Shown here: one piece after another, positions 1 through 9,154 of the stretch
Layout of the letters: each line of letters opens with the position of its first letter
How positions within the stretch are numbered: position 1 is the first letter of the stretch
NCBI RefSeq assembly: GCF_015278125.1
Contig: NZ_JADILO010000016.1
Location: 26,449-90,448, forward strand
From: Vibrio fluminensis
GTDB lineage: Bacteria > Pseudomonadota > Gammaproteobacteria > Enterobacterales > Vibrionaceae
Direction: 5' to 3'
Length of the DNA stretch: 64,000 nucleotides
Notes under the pieces: model-generated
Seen by the model: the letters and a program-made list of their open reading frames with translations, nothing else
Databases searched by the model: none
What the model was told of the DNA's origin: nothing
Program-made: the position numbers and the translations under genes

Positions 1-686
1 TCTTTCTTGTTTGAGTTTTTAAGCTCAAGATCGCGTTTCGCTGCTGGCTCTCTACCGATATCGCCCAACCATGATTGTGCTAGCGTCATTTGCATGACTA
101 AGCTCATTAGCATACCGATACCTGCAGCAACAAAGCCTGCTTTCCAACCAAATTCGTTAGTTACAGAGCCTGATACGACACCCGCCAGCAATGCACCAAT
201 GTTGATGCCCATATAAAAGATAGTAAATGCGCCATCACGACGGTTATCACCTTCTTTGTATAGGTCGCCCACCATTGTTGAAATGTTTGGCTTAAATAGA
301 CCGTTACCAGCGATAAGCAGTGCAAGACCTAGGTAGAAACTGTGTAGCACGCTTAAGCCAAGCATATCGGCAGGAATGGCTAGCGTGAACTGACCAATTG
401 CCATAAGCGCACCACCGATAAGGATAGAGCGGCGTTGGCCTAAGTAGTTATCGGCTAACCAACCACCGATTAGGGGAGTGATATAGACGAGTCCAGTATA
501 GATGCCGTAGAGATCTAGAGCATCTTTAGTCGACCAGCCTAAACCGCCGTTTAAAGTTGTATCTGTTAGATATAGCACTAAGATTGCGCGCATTGCGTAG
601 TAGGAGAAACGCTCCCAAAGCTCAGTACCGAATAATAAGAACAGTCCGCGTGGGTGTCCTAGGATTTGATGATGCTGTGTTGACAT
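1..686 (-). CDS. POT-family di/tripeptide:proton symporter, N-terminal part (runs off left edge)
   Basis: The reading frame is open from the left edge to an ATG at 684-686 on the minus strand. It gives about 228 N-terminal residues beginning MSTQHHQILGHPRGLFLLF. The segment GTELWERFSYYAMRAILVLY matches the first helix of proton-dependent oligopeptide transporters, with the family E-x-x-E-R-F signature, and GNGLFKPNIST is the other diagnostic POT/PTR segment. Several hydrophobic helices follow. It should import di- and tripeptides across the inner membrane using the proton gradient. The C-terminal half lies outside the window, so substrate subtype (DtpA-like or other) cannot be decided. It is a separate unit from asnB, whose terminator lies between them. 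Confidence 0.9.
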   Translation of the reverse strand, partial: MSTQHHQILGHPRGLFLLFGTELWERFSYYAMRAILVLYLTDTTLNGGLGWSTKDALDLYGIYTGLVYITPLIGGWLADNYLGQRRSILIGGALMAIGQFTLAIPADMLGLSVLHSFYLGLALLIAGNGLFKPNISTMVGDLYKEGDNRRDGAFTIFYMGINIGALLAGVVSGSVTNEFGWKAGFVAAGIGMLMSLVMQMTLAQSWLGDIGREPAAKRDLELKNSNKK

Positions 687-916
687 AAATTTTACTAATA
701 GATTTTGTTAAAGAATTTTATGTGGGAAATATCTATACAGGATGAGATTAAGTATTGCAAATTATTAATTTGTTGGAATTTGCATAAAAAATGTGACAAG
801 TGTATGTTTTGTGGTGCTTTGAAGAGTCTAAGTTTGGGTTTTTTACATGATTAAAACTTAGGTTCCATATTTGGTGGTAGTTTGATTTATTTGGCTTTTT
901 CGGCATGAAAAACCAA

Positions 917-941
917 TAAAAAAGGGCGCCGAGCGCCCTTT
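917..941 (-). terminator. Rho-independent terminator of asnB
   Basis: The perfect inverted repeat AAAGGGCGC-CGA-GCGCCCTTT is followed on the minus strand by a T run (A run on the plus strand at 917-923). It lies just past the asnB stop codon. Confidence 0.85.
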
Positions 942-963
942 AGTCTATAAGGTTAACGAAGTG

Positions 964-2628
964 TTAATAAGAGTCGTTATGAACCGCTTTTACCGCGCGA
1001 CCTGAAGGATCTGCATTGTTTTTGAACGATTCATCCCACTCAATCGCTTTTGCTGACGAACACGCCACTGATGGACCACCCGGAACACACTCAGCAGCCG
1101 ATGGCAGCGGGAATAACTCTTCAAAGATCTCACGATAAACGTAACCTTCTTTGGTGGTTGGTGTGTTGTATGGGAAGCGATATGCAGCGGTTTCTAATTG
1201 TTGGTCGGTTACCTTCTCTTCAGCGACCGCTTTTAAGGTATCAATCCAGCTGTAGCCGACACCGTCTGAGAACTGCTCTTTCTGACGCCAAGCAATTGCC
1301 TCTGGTAGGTAATGCTCAAAACACTCACGTAGGATGTGTTTTTCCATTTTACCGTTACCACACATTTTATCCGCTGGGTTTAGACGCATCGCCACATCAA
1401 TAAACTCTTTGTCGAGGAATGGTACACGACCTTCTACGCCCCATGCTGCGAGTGATTTGTTGGCGCGAGCACAGTCAAACATGTTGAGCGCCAGCAGTTT
1501 ACGCACCGTTTCTTCATGGAATTCTTGCGCGTTTGGTGCCTTGTGGAAGTATAGGTAGCCACCAAAGATCTCGTCAGCGCCTTCGCCTGAGAGTACCATT
1601 TTGATGCCCATCGCTTTGATCTTACGTCCCATGAGGAACATCGGTGTCGAAGCTCGGATGGTGGTCACGTCATAAGTTTCAATGTGGTAAATCACATCGC
1701 GCATCGCATCCAAACCTTCTTGGATGGTATAGGTCATTTCATGGTGAACGGTACCGATTTGGTCCGCGACTTCACGTGCTGCTTTTAGGTCGGGTGCACC
1801 TTCTAAGCCAATCGCAAATGAGTGCAGTTGTGGCCACCAAGCTTCAGATTTTTCATCATCTTCGATGCGCATCGCCGCAAAGCGTTTTGCAACCGCAGAA
1901 GTAATCGAGGAGTCTAAGCCTCCGGAAAGTAATACGCCGTAAGGCACATCTGTCATTAACTGACGTTTCACTGCCGCTTCTAATGCTTCGGTCAGCTCTT
2001 CTTTGCTAGATAGGTTACCTTGTACTGCTGCGTATTCGTTCCAATCGCGAATGTAGTAACGTTGTGGTTCGCTGTCGCTACTTGCGTAGTAGCTGCCTGG
2101 AGGAAACTCGCTGATGGTTTTACATACAGGAACCAGAGCCTTCATTTCAGAAGCGACGTAGTAGTTACCGTGCTCATCATAACCTTGGTATAGAGGGATG
2201 ATACCAATGTGATCACGACCAATTAAGTACTCATCTTTTTCTTCATCGTAGAGAACGAAAGCAAAGATACCGTTTAGCTCTTCAAGTAGATCTGCACCCA
2301 TTTCTTGGTAAAGCGCCAAAATAACTTCACAGTCAGAATCGGTTTGAAAGTCGTATTTACCTTCGTAACGAGCGCGGATCTCTTTGTGGTTGTAGATTTC
2401 GCCGTTTACCGCCAGGATGTGTTTGCCATTTGGGCTGTAGAGCGGCTGAGCGCCACTATTTAGGCCAACGATAGCGAGACGTTCGTGCGCAAGTATCGCT
2501 TTATCTGATGAATAGATACCTGACCAATCTGGGCCACGGTGGCGCAACTTTTTCGACATCTCAAGTGCGATTGGGCGTAATTGGGCTGCATCACTTTTGA
2601 TGTCTAAAATGCCAAAAATTGAACACAT
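964..2628 (-). CDS. asnB: Asparagine synthetase B (glutamine-hydrolysing)
   Basis: Makes asparagine from aspartate, ATP and glutamine in the cytoplasm. The protein is 554 residues, the usual AsnB length. Cys2 (MCSIFGILD) is the glutaminase nucleophile exposed after Met removal; RHRGPDWSG and NGEIYNH belong to the N-terminal Ntn glutaminase domain (about 2-190). The C-terminal synthetase domain carries the PP-loop SGGLDSS at about 235-241 and GEGADEIFGGY further on. The gene is monocistronic, with its own terminator downstream and a 209-bp gap before the upstream antiporter gene. In E. coli, asnB also lies next to the nag genes, and that neighbourhood is kept here with one inserted gene. Confidence 0.97.
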   Translation of the reverse strand: MCSIFGILDIKSDAAQLRPIALEMSKKLRHRGPDWSGIYSSDKAILAHERLAIVGLNSGAQPLYSPNGKHILAVNGEIYNHKEIRARYEGKYDFQTDSDCEVILALYQEMGADLLEELNGIFAFVLYDEEKDEYLIGRDHIGIIPLYQGYDEHGNYYVASEMKALVPVCKTISEFPPGSYYASSDSEPQRYYIRDWNEYAAVQGNLSSKEELTEALEAAVKRQLMTDVPYGVLLSGGLDSSITSAVAKRFAAMRIEDDEKSEAWWPQLHSFAIGLEGAPDLKAAREVADQIGTVHHEMTYTIQEGLDAMRDVIYHIETYDVTTIRASTPMFLMGRKIKAMGIKMVLSGEGADEIFGGYLYFHKAPNAQEFHEETVRKLLALNMFDCARANKSLAAWGVEGRVPFLDKEFIDVAMRLNPADKMCGNGKMEKHILRECFEHYLPEAIAWRQKEQFSDGVGYSWIDTLKAVAEEKVTDQQLETAAYRFPYNTPTTKEGYVYREIFEELFPLPSAAECVPGGPSVACSSAKAIEWDESFKNNADPSGRAVKAVHNDSY

Positions 2629-2767
2629 ACAAATCCCTCATGTAAACTTTATTTAATCTGTTAGCTATAAACTTGCCATTTTGGTTAAGAAAATCAACCT
2701 TAATCGATAAAAAAAATGACAAAACAGCGAATGAATTAAATAATATTTAATATATTTCTTAAATGTT

Positions 2768-2796
2768 AAAAAAAATCCACCAATCGGTGGATTTTA
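2768..2796 (-). terminator. Rho-independent terminator of the Kef-type antiporter gene
   Basis: AAAATCCACC-AATC-GGTGGATTTT forms a 10-bp stem. On the minus strand it is followed by a T run. It lies 42 bp past the stop of the antiporter gene at 2838. Confidence 0.85.
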
Positions 2797-2837
2797 GTAC
2801 AATTTGGCCGCGTTTTTTGTTTAAAACATCACTAAAA

Positions 2838-4424
2838 TTAAGGTTTTTGGAAGTTTGGCTTGAGTTGGTCGCAAACATTGTTAGCAAAACCGGCACCAGC
2901 TTCGCTATAGATGTTAAACGCGGCATCGACACCGTTTTCCAACAGAATATCCATTTGATCTTGATACTCAGCTATTGCGGCAATCTGCCCTTGGAAATTG
3001 CGCGATTGAAGCTGTTCTAGAGCGATTTGGTTACCTTGATGGTGTGGCATGGCAAGAAGCACAAGTTTTACATGTGCGGTATCGAGTATGCGCTCCCAGA
3101 AATCAGGGTCGGTGGCATCACCTTGAATCACATTGCGCCCTTTCTCTCGGTGATGTTTGGCCGCTTCGTCCCGCACTTCGATGCCTAAGCTAATATTGCC
3201 GTAATTACTTACGAGTTCATCATAGGCTCCGGTGCCTATGCGCCCCATGCCAAGGATTAACACTTGTGCACTGCCTGGGTTGATCAATTGGTCACGTTGA
3301 TTGAGTTTTTCTGCGGCATGTTCTTTTAGCCAACGGTTTGAACGCTGATAAATTTCATGTCCTTTACGGTTAATGGGTGCAGAGATAACAAACGAGATGG
3401 AAACGGCTAACGCGAGCGCGACGAGAATATCACCGCTCATCCAGTCCATCTTAAATGCCAGTCCACCTACAATTAGACCAAATTCACTGAAGTTAAATAG
3501 GCTCAGTGAAGCGAGTAGTGAAGTGCGTACACGGAACTTAAATGCGTTAAGCACTAGGAAGTAAAGTAACCCTTTAATCGGCAGCAATAGCAAGAACAGC
3601 AGTGCGAGTGCTAAACCTGTCATGGTTGGTTGAGCAGATAAACCAATGTTGAGGAAGAAGCAGACTAAGAACAGTTCTTTTAGATTGAATAAGGATTTGG
3701 ACAACTCAGAGGCTTTCTTATGGCCGGCAAGGAGCATACCCAAAATTAGCGCACCAAGGTCTGCTTTCATCCCAACAAGTTCAAATAAGCCAGCGCCTAC
3801 CACCAAAGCAAAGAAGATACCAAATAGTACCAACATTTCGCCGTGACCGACTTTATCTAATAACTTGAAGAAAAGAGGGCGCAGCAATGGCAAGGCAAAC
3901 AGAGCGATGGCGTACCATTCAGGTATTTTGCCGGTTGATGCGGTAAGGAAAATCACGGCAAAGATATCTTGCATAACCAAGATGCCGATCGCGAGTGTAC
4001 CGTAGGTGGCATTCATCTCGCCTTTTTCTTGCAGTGATTTCACTGCAAATACGGTACTTGAGAAGGAAAGAGCAAAGCCAAGTAACACGACTTGCTCAAT
4101 GTTCATAGAGGCGATACTACTCACCCCAAGAACTTTCAATAGCAGCAGTGCGGCGGTAAAAAGTGCGGTTGAAAGAAGATTGTGTACCGTCGCGCCTGCC
4201 CAGATTTCTTTTGAAAGTAGAGTTTTGATATCCAGTTTTAAGCCAATGGTGAATAGCAGTAAAGTCACCCCGAGATCGGCAAGTGCCACAATGGTGTCGT
4301 TACTTGTATAGCCAAAGGCACTTAAGCCGAAGCCAGCTAATAAGAATCCGACCAGTGGCGGTAAGTTGCATTTGAGCGCGATAAAGCCAGCTGCAAATGC
4401 CGCTGTGATTAATGTAAGTTCCAT
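2838..4424 (-). CDS. CPA2 / Kef-type monovalent cation:proton antiporter with C-terminal TrkA-N domain
   Basis: 528 residues. About 370 N-terminal residues form a run of hydrophobic helices typical of the Na+/H+ exchanger fold (LPPLVGFLLAGFGLSAFGY near the start, LGFALSFSSTVFAVKSL, MKADLGALILGMLLAGH). The C-terminal part, from about residue 385, is a Rossmann-type RCK/TrkA-N domain with the nucleotide-binding motif ILGMGRIGTGAYDEL. Such proteins exchange K+ or Na+ for protons at the inner membrane, with gating by NAD(H) or another ligand. It resembles the KefB/KefC/YbaL group but is shorter than KefB/C. The exact ion and ligand cannot be read from sequence. It is inserted between asnB and nagC relative to the E. 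coli order as I recall it. Confidence 0.85.
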   Translation of the reverse strand: MELTLITAAFAAGFIALKCNLPPLVGFLLAGFGLSAFGYTSNDTIVALADLGVTLLLFTIGLKLDIKTLLSKEIWAGATVHNLLSTALFTAALLLLKVLGVSSIASMNIEQVVLLGFALSFSSTVFAVKSLQEKGEMNATYGTLAIGILVMQDIFAVIFLTASTGKIPEWYAIALFALPLLRPLFFKLLDKVGHGEMLVLFGIFFALVVGAGLFELVGMKADLGALILGMLLAGHKKASELSKSLFNLKELFLVCFFLNIGLSAQPTMTGLALALLFLLLLPIKGLLYFLVLNAFKFRVRTSLLASLSLFNFSEFGLIVGGLAFKMDWMSGDILVALALAVSISFVISAPINRKGHEIYQRSNRWLKEHAAEKLNQRDQLINPGSAQVLILGMGRIGTGAYDELVSNYGNISLGIEVRDEAAKHHREKGRNVIQGDATDPDFWERILDTAHVKLVLLAMPHHQGNQIALEQLQSRNFQGQIAAIAEYQDQMDILLENGVDAAFNIYSEAGAGFANNVCDQLKPNFQKP

Positions 4425-4447
4425 ATAGTTAAAGTTTTACTTCCCAC

Positions 4448-4478
4448 AAAAAATAAAGGCTACGTCAGTGACGCAGCC
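4448..4478 (-). terminator. Rho-independent terminator of nagCA
   Basis: GGCTACGT-CAGTG-ACGCAGCC forms a stem-loop with one G-T pair. On the minus strand it is followed by a T-rich run (plus-strand A run at 4448-4457). It lies between nagC and the antiporter gene. Confidence 0.8.
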
Positions 4479-4510
4479 TCTTATTCTAACGCAACAATAT
4501 GCTTAATCTA

Positions 4511-5725
4511 TCAATCTTCGAGCAATTTTTGTAACAAAACGCCGTTTAACATTGCGCGTTTGATCATTGCAAAGGCACTTAATGTTGGTTGTTTGTCAAT
4601 TTCTGAGGCGACAATTGGCAAGTCAGTATGGAAAGTGGTTAAAGATTGGTTTTCCACATTGCGGCGAATCGCTGGGAATAGAATATCTTCACATGAGGTG
4701 ATATCACCAGCGATGATCACTTTTTGTGGGTTAAATAAGTTAATCGTGATAGCAACCGCTTTACCTAACTGATTACCAACGCGAACTAGGCTTTGTTTTG
4801 CAAGTTCATCACCAAGGTTGGCATGATCACATACATCTTTGATGGTGATGGTTTCCAGTTGAGCTAAGCTCGATTCGTAGCCCTGTGCGATTAATTTCTT
4901 AACGCGATCCACAATAGCAGGGTTTGCCGCTACGGTCTCTAAGCAACCAAAGTTACCACATTGACACTGTTCACCTAGCGGGTCGATCTGGATGTGACCA
5001 ATTTCACCAACGTTACGGTTATAGCCTAAGAATACCTGACCGTTAACGATGATACCTGCACCTGTACCGCGATGGACACTGACTAAGATTGAGTCTTGGC
5101 TATCTTTGCTTGCGCCAAAGTAGTGCTCTGCCAATGCCATACCACGCACGTCGTTGCCTACGAAACATTCAACGTGGAAGGTATTACGAATTAAATCGCC
5201 TAACGCGAGATTGTCGACATTAATGTTTGGCATGTATTCAATCACGCCAGTTTCAGGATTAATCAAACCTGGTAGGGCGATACCAATTGCGATCAGTTGA
5301 TTGATGATAGCTTGGTTGTCTTGGATAAAACTTTTTAGAAATTGCAGTAGACCATCAACCAACTCACCTTGGGTGGTGTAGTAAAATTCTTGATAGTCAG
5401 TTGCTAATTCTTTTCCGCCTAGGTCGAATAAACTGAATTGAATGTAGTCTCGGCCAAGGCGCACCGCGACTGAGTGAAAAGGTTCCACTTCCGTCGTTAA
5501 AGAGATCGCTCTGCGACCTCCGGTCGATGCTTGTTGCGCGACCTCTTTAACAAGGCCGCGTTCAAGTAGTTGGCGGGTAATTTTTGTTACGCTAGCTGGT
5601 GCTAACTGACTTACATCAGCCACTTGGATCCTAGAGATAGGACCTTGTTGGTCAATCAGCCTGTAAACCGCTGCACTATTTAGTTGCTTGACTAAATCTA
5701 CGTTACCTATTTGTCCGCCATTCAT
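4511..5725 (-). CDS. nagC: ROK-family transcriptional regulator NagC (GlcNAc repressor)
   Basis: 404 residues. An N-terminal winged helix-turn-helix (about 10-75, including ISRIQVADVSQLAPASVTKI) precedes a ROK sugar-kinase-like domain. The ROK zinc motif CQCGNFGC is intact. NagC binds operators near nag genes and is released by GlcNAc-6-phosphate. It follows nagA by 2 bp on the same strand, so nagA and nagC are co-transcribed as nagAC, and it probably represses both its own operon and the divergent nagE. A candidate operator lies in the intergenic region near 7239-7262. NagC versus the paralogue Mlc is decided by this context. Confidence 0.93.
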   Translation of the reverse strand: MNGGQIGNVDLVKQLNSAAVYRLIDQQGPISRIQVADVSQLAPASVTKITRQLLERGLVKEVAQQASTGGRRAISLTTEVEPFHSVAVRLGRDYIQFSLFDLGGKELATDYQEFYYTTQGELVDGLLQFLKSFIQDNQAIINQLIAIGIALPGLINPETGVIEYMPNINVDNLALGDLIRNTFHVECFVGNDVRGMALAEHYFGASKDSQDSILVSVHRGTGAGIIVNGQVFLGYNRNVGEIGHIQIDPLGEQCQCGNFGCLETVAANPAIVDRVKKLIAQGYESSLAQLETITIKDVCDHANLGDELAKQSLVRVGNQLGKAVAITINLFNPQKVIIAGDITSCEDILFPAIRRNVENQSLTTFHTDLPIVASEIDKQPTLSAFAMIKRAMLNGVLLQKLLED

Positions 5726-5727
5726 GT

Positions 5728-6864
5728 TTACACTTGCTCGTACTGTCCGTTAACAATATTCGCTTGGATAGTGAAGTCACGATCAAAAATAGTCAGGTTT
5801 GCAACCATGCCTTTCTTGATACGACCAAGTTTGTTATCAACCTTGATTGCTTTCGCTGGGTACAAAGTAGCCATGCGTAGTGCTTCATCCAATGCGATGC
5901 CGACGTGCTCAACTGTATTTTGAACTGCTTCAATCATAGTTAGCGCTGAGCCGCCCAATGTGCCGTTTTCATCAACACACTTACCATCACGGTAATATAC
6001 TTTCTTGCCTACAAAAATAAAGTAATCCATCTCAGCACCTGCAGGAGCTGTGGCATCGGTCACTAATACTAATTTTTCACCTTTAATTTTGTGAGCAATT
6101 CGAATGTTCGCGTAATCAACATGGAAGCCATCTGCAATGATACCCGCGTATACATCTTGGGTATCGTAAATCGCACCAACAACACCAGGTTCACGACCGA
6201 CCATAGGTGTCATCGCATTGAATAGGTGAGTGGCAAAAGTAATACCACTTTCAAAGCTTTGGCGTGCTTCTGCGTAGGTTGCATTGGTGTGACCAATTGA
6301 TACTACGATCCCTGCGTCACGTAGACGTTCGATGTGCTTAGGATCGTTGTGTTCAGGTGCAAGCGTTACTTTTGCAATCACATCTGCGTTATCGCACATA
6401 AAGTCAACCATGCTGTCGTCAGATGGACGGATATAGTCAACGCTATGAATACCTTTTTTTGCAACGTTAAGATATGGACCTTCTAGGTGTAGCCCTAGAG
6501 ATTGGTTTTGATGCAATGCATGGTAGTCGCGAGCTGCAGCTACTGCTTGGCGCATGTTTTCGTCAGATGAAGTAATCAGTGTTGGTAAGAAGCTAGTACA
6601 ACCCGACTTTAGGTTAGCTTCGTGCATGATTTGAATGGTTTCAGCCGTGATTTCGTCGTTGAACATAACACCGCCACAACCGTTTAGTTGCAGGTCGATA
6701 AAGCCAGGGCTCAGGTTAGCGCCATTTAGATCATGGGTTACGATGTCCGCTGCAAGCTCAGCAACAGGGCATACAGACTCGATAATTCCGTCATTGATGA
6801 TCACAGCATGGTCAACGAGAACATCGCTGCCTGTATAAATTTTACAGTTAGTTAGCGCATACAT
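5728..6864 (-). CDS. nagA: N-acetylglucosamine-6-phosphate deacetylase
   Basis: 378 residues, standard for NagA. It converts GlcNAc-6-P to glucosamine-6-P plus acetate in the cytoplasm. The amidohydrolase fold is visible from [14 protein letters not shown] (about 54-67), LHLEGPYLN with the metal-binding Glu, [20 protein letters not shown] and the catalytic aspartate in [11 protein letters not shown]. It is the first gene of the leftward nagAC operon and diverges from nagE. The next enzyme, glucosamine-6-phosphate deaminase NagB, is absent from this cluster, unlike E. coli where nagB leads the operon; it must be encoded elsewhere. Confidence 0.96.
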   Translation of the reverse strand: MYALTNCKIYTGSDVLVDHAVIINDGIIESVCPVAELAADIVTHDLNGANLSPGFIDLQLNGCGGVMFNDEITAETIQIMHEANLKSGCTSFLPTLITSSDENMRQAVAAARDYHALHQNQSLGLHLEGPYLNVAKKGIHSVDYIRPSDDSMVDFMCDNADVIAKVTLAPEHNDPKHIERLRDAGIVVSIGHTNATYAEARQSFESGITFATHLFNAMTPMVGREPGVVGAIYDTQDVYAGIIADGFHVDYANIRIAHKIKGEKLVLVTDATAPAGAEMDYFIFVGKKVYYRDGKCVDENGTLGGSALTMIEAVQNTVEHVGIALDEALRMATLYPAKAIKVDNKLGRIKKGMVANLTIFDRDFTIQANIVNGQYEQV

Positions 6865-6953
6865 GATTAACTAATCCTTATATGTTGAAATCTGGGGTTC
6901 ATGGCCACTCAAATCGAAGAAATTTTCCTCACTTGTCTACTTAATTTGTGAGC

Positions 6954-6976
6954 TTCAATTAGGCCGCAAAATATCT
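6954..6976. promoter_or_regulatory. Weak candidate NagC half-operator proximal to nagA
   Basis: AATTAGGCCGCAAAAT shares the AATT...GCAAAAT pattern of the stronger palindrome at 7239-7262, with a spacer one base shorter. NagC is known to bind paired sites and loop DNA between divergent nag promoters, so a second site near nagA would be expected. The match is imperfect. Confidence 0.3.
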
Positions 6977-7210
6977 TTAGCAAAGGATGATTTTGTCCTG
7001 TTTTTGCTTCACTTTCGTGCTTTCCGTCGCGAAAAAAATCTATCTTTATTTATAATTATGTCATAACGCATAAAGCCTTAACCAAACAGACTTTATCGCT
7101 GATATGAGCCACTCTACATAGCGAGAATAATATCCGCTATTAGCCATTTTTTTGAATTGTAAAATAAGTTTTATGATCTCGCTAGCAAAAACCTTCGATC
7201 ACACCTGTTT

Positions 7211-7230
7211 CTGGTGACTATGATCACAAA
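7211..7230. promoter_or_regulatory. Candidate CRP-cAMP binding site upstream of nagE
   Basis: GGTGACTATGATCACA matches the CRP consensus TGTGA-N6-TCACA, with one mismatch in the left half and a perfect right half. It lies about 120 bp upstream of the nagE start and beside the candidate NagC operator, an arrangement known for enterobacterial nag control. Confidence 0.6.
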
Positions 7231-7238
7231 TGATAAGG

Positions 7239-7262
7239 TTTTAATTTGCGGAGCAAAATTAA
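7239..7262. promoter_or_regulatory. Candidate NagC operator for nagE
   Basis: TTAATTTGCGGAGCAAAATT is the core of an A/T-rich interrupted palindrome (TTAATTT...AAATTAA arms with a GC-rich centre), which is the layout of known NagC sites. It lies in the 480-bp divergent nagA/nagE region and would repress nagE when GlcNAc-6-P is absent. The rest of this region, apart from the CRP-like site, shows only A/T-rich promoter-like sequence. Confidence 0.55.
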
Positions 7263-7344
7263 TGTCATAAACTGGCTTCGACTAAATTGAGCAACATAAA
7301 AAAGTAGCTCGGCCAAAATACAAATCCTATAGGGGGAACTAAAG

Positions 7345-8910
7345 GTGAATATTCTTGGATATGCACAGAAGCTAGGTAAAGCGTTGATGCTACCTATCGC
7401 AACGCTTCCTGTTGCAGCGCTTCTACTACGTTTAGGTCAAGGCGACCTATTAGACATTCCGTTCATGGCACAAGCTGGTGGTGCTATCTTCGGTAACCTT
7501 CCACTACTATTCGGTCTAGGTATCGCAATCGGTCTTTCTAAAGACGGTAACGGTGCTGCAGGTCTAGCTGGTGCCGTGGCGTACTTTGTACTAACAGCAA
7601 CAGCAACAACAATTAACGCTGACGTTAACATGTCATTCTTCGGCGGTATCATCGCTGGTATCATCGCGGGTCACTCATACAACGCTTTCCACACAACCCG
7701 TCTTCCAGAGTGGCTAGCATTCTTCGCAGGTAAACGCCTAGTTCCAATTATGGCAGGTCTGTTTGCCTTAGTTGCTGGTGCTGTAGGTGGTGTTGTATGG
7801 CCTTCAATCCAAGGCGGTCTTGACGCACTAGCGCACGCAGTATCGACTTCTGGTGCGATTGGTCAATTCGTATACGGTACTCTTAACCGTGCACTTATCC
7901 CTGTAGGTCTTCACCACGTTCTTAACTCATACTTCTGGTTCGGTATGGGTACATGTCAAGAAATCGTAGTAGCAGGTGCTGCTGGTTTCGAAAACATCAA
8001 ACAGCTTTGTGTGGACCCAGCTCTTGCTAAAACTCTAGTTGCTGGCCAACAGTACACATTTGAGTTTGCTAACTCTGTAACTCCAGAAATCACTGCAACA
8101 GTTAAAGAAGTAACTGAAACAGTTAAATCTGGTGACCTACACCGTTTCTTCGGCGGCGATAAGTCTGCTGGTGTGTTCATGAACGGTTTCTTCCCAATCA
8201 TGATGTTTGGTCTACCAGGTGCGGCGCTTGCAATGTACCTAGCAGCGCCTGCTGAAAAACGCAGCCAAGTTGGTGGTGCACTATTCTCAGTAGCATTCTG
8301 TTCATTCCTAACAGGTATCACTGAGCCGCTAGAATTCATGTTCGTATTCCTAGCGCCTGCACTATACGCAATGCACGCCGTATTTACGGGTCTATCTCTA
8401 GTTGTTGCTAACATGTTCGGTACGCTGCACGGCTTCGGTTTCTCTGCTGGTCTAATCGACTACCTATTGAACTTCGGTCTAGCAACTAAACCTCTACTAC
8501 TTGGTGCAATCGGTCTAGGCTTCGGTGCTCTATACTTCTTCACTTTCAGCTTCGCAATCCGCGCATTCAACCTTAAGTCGCCAGGTCGTGAAGATGATGA
8601 CGAAGCTCCTGCAGGTGCGCCAGCAGCTGACGCAGCAAAAGGTGACCTAGCACGTCAATACCTAAAAGCTCTAGGTGGTCATGACAACCTAACTTCAATT
8701 GACGCATGTATCACTCGTCTACGTCTTACTCTAAAAGACCGCTCTGTAGCTAACGAAGATGTTCTTAAGAAGCTTGGTGCGAAGGGTGTAGTGAAACTAG
8801 GTGAAAATAACCTACAAGTTATCCTTGGTCCTCTAGCAGAAATCGTCGCTGGCGAAATGAAAGCTATCGGTGCTAACGAAGACCTATCAGATGTAAAACT
8901 TCCACAATAA
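7345..8910 (+). CDS. nagE: PTS N-acetylglucosamine-specific transporter, EIICB
   Basis: 521 residues. It imports GlcNAc across the inner membrane and phosphorylates it. The start is GTG at 7345, chosen because AGGGGG lies about 8 bp upstream and the product begins MNILGYAQKLGKALMLPIAT, the usual NagE start. The IIC membrane domain covers about 1-410 (GLHHVLNSYFWFGMG, FLTGITEPLEFMF). A proline/alanine linker leads to IIB with the phospho-cysteine motif DACITRLRL near residue 453. E. coli NagE has a third domain, IIA, of about 150 residues; it is missing here, so a separate glucose-type IIA (Crr) must donate phosphate. Many Vibrio NagE proteins share this IICB form. A terminator follows the gene. 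Confidence 0.95.
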   Translation: MNILGYAQKLGKALMLPIATLPVAALLLRLGQGDLLDIPFMAQAGGAIFGNLPLLFGLGIAIGLSKDGNGAAGLAGAVAYFVLTATATTINADVNMSFFGGIIAGIIAGHSYNAFHTTRLPEWLAFFAGKRLVPIMAGLFALVAGAVGGVVWPSIQGGLDALAHAVSTSGAIGQFVYGTLNRALIPVGLHHVLNSYFWFGMGTCQEIVVAGAAGFENIKQLCVDPALAKTLVAGQQYTFEFANSVTPEITATVKEVTETVKSGDLHRFFGGDKSAGVFMNGFFPIMMFGLPGAALAMYLAAPAEKRSQVGGALFSVAFCSFLTGITEPLEFMFVFLAPALYAMHAVFTGLSLVVANMFGTLHGFGFSAGLIDYLLNFGLATKPLLLGAIGLGFGALYFFTFSFAIRAFNLKSPGREDDDEAPAGAPAADAAKGDLARQYLKALGGHDNLTSIDACITRLRLTLKDRSVANEDVLKKLGAKGVVKLGENNLQVILGPLAEIVAGEMKAIGANEDLSDVKLPQ

Positions 8911-8933
8911 CCTCAGGTTAGAATGTAAGTGTA

Positions 8934-8957
8934 AAAGCCTCCTTCGGGAGGCTTTTT
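8934..8957 (+). terminator. Rho-independent terminator of nagE
   Basis: AAAGCCTCC-TTCG-GGAGGCTTT with a TTCG tetraloop and a T6 tail, 24 bp past the nagE stop. Confidence 0.92.
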
Positions 8958-9082
8958 TGCGTTAGCGCACAATTAAAAATTAGACTGGTTAAATAACCAT
9001 CGTTCGCGAGTGATTATTTCTCAATATTAGTTCAGATCTAGTTGTGTCTTAGGCAAGAATTGTGGATGATAAGTCGCTATAT

Positions 9083-9122
9083 GCTCTGATAAGTCTATTT
9101 TGCGTTTCAGAGCCTTTTTTTT
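9083..9122 (+). terminator. Terminator-like hairpin in the glnS leader
   Basis: GCTCTGA pairs with TCAGAGC across a 17-nt loop and is followed by C and eight T residues. It lies only about 33 bp before the glnS ATG. It could end a short leader RNA, act as an attenuator of glnS, or be the end of a small RNA starting after the nagE terminator. No function is known to me. Confidence 0.45.
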
Positions 9123-9154
9123 CTGAACAATACTAAATATCTGAGGTGTTATAG

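Noticed and set aside
7956..8414. A 152-codon minus-strand frame inside nagE.
   Set aside because: It is a shadow of the nagE codons; low-complexity Ala/Ser/Thr/Asn composition.
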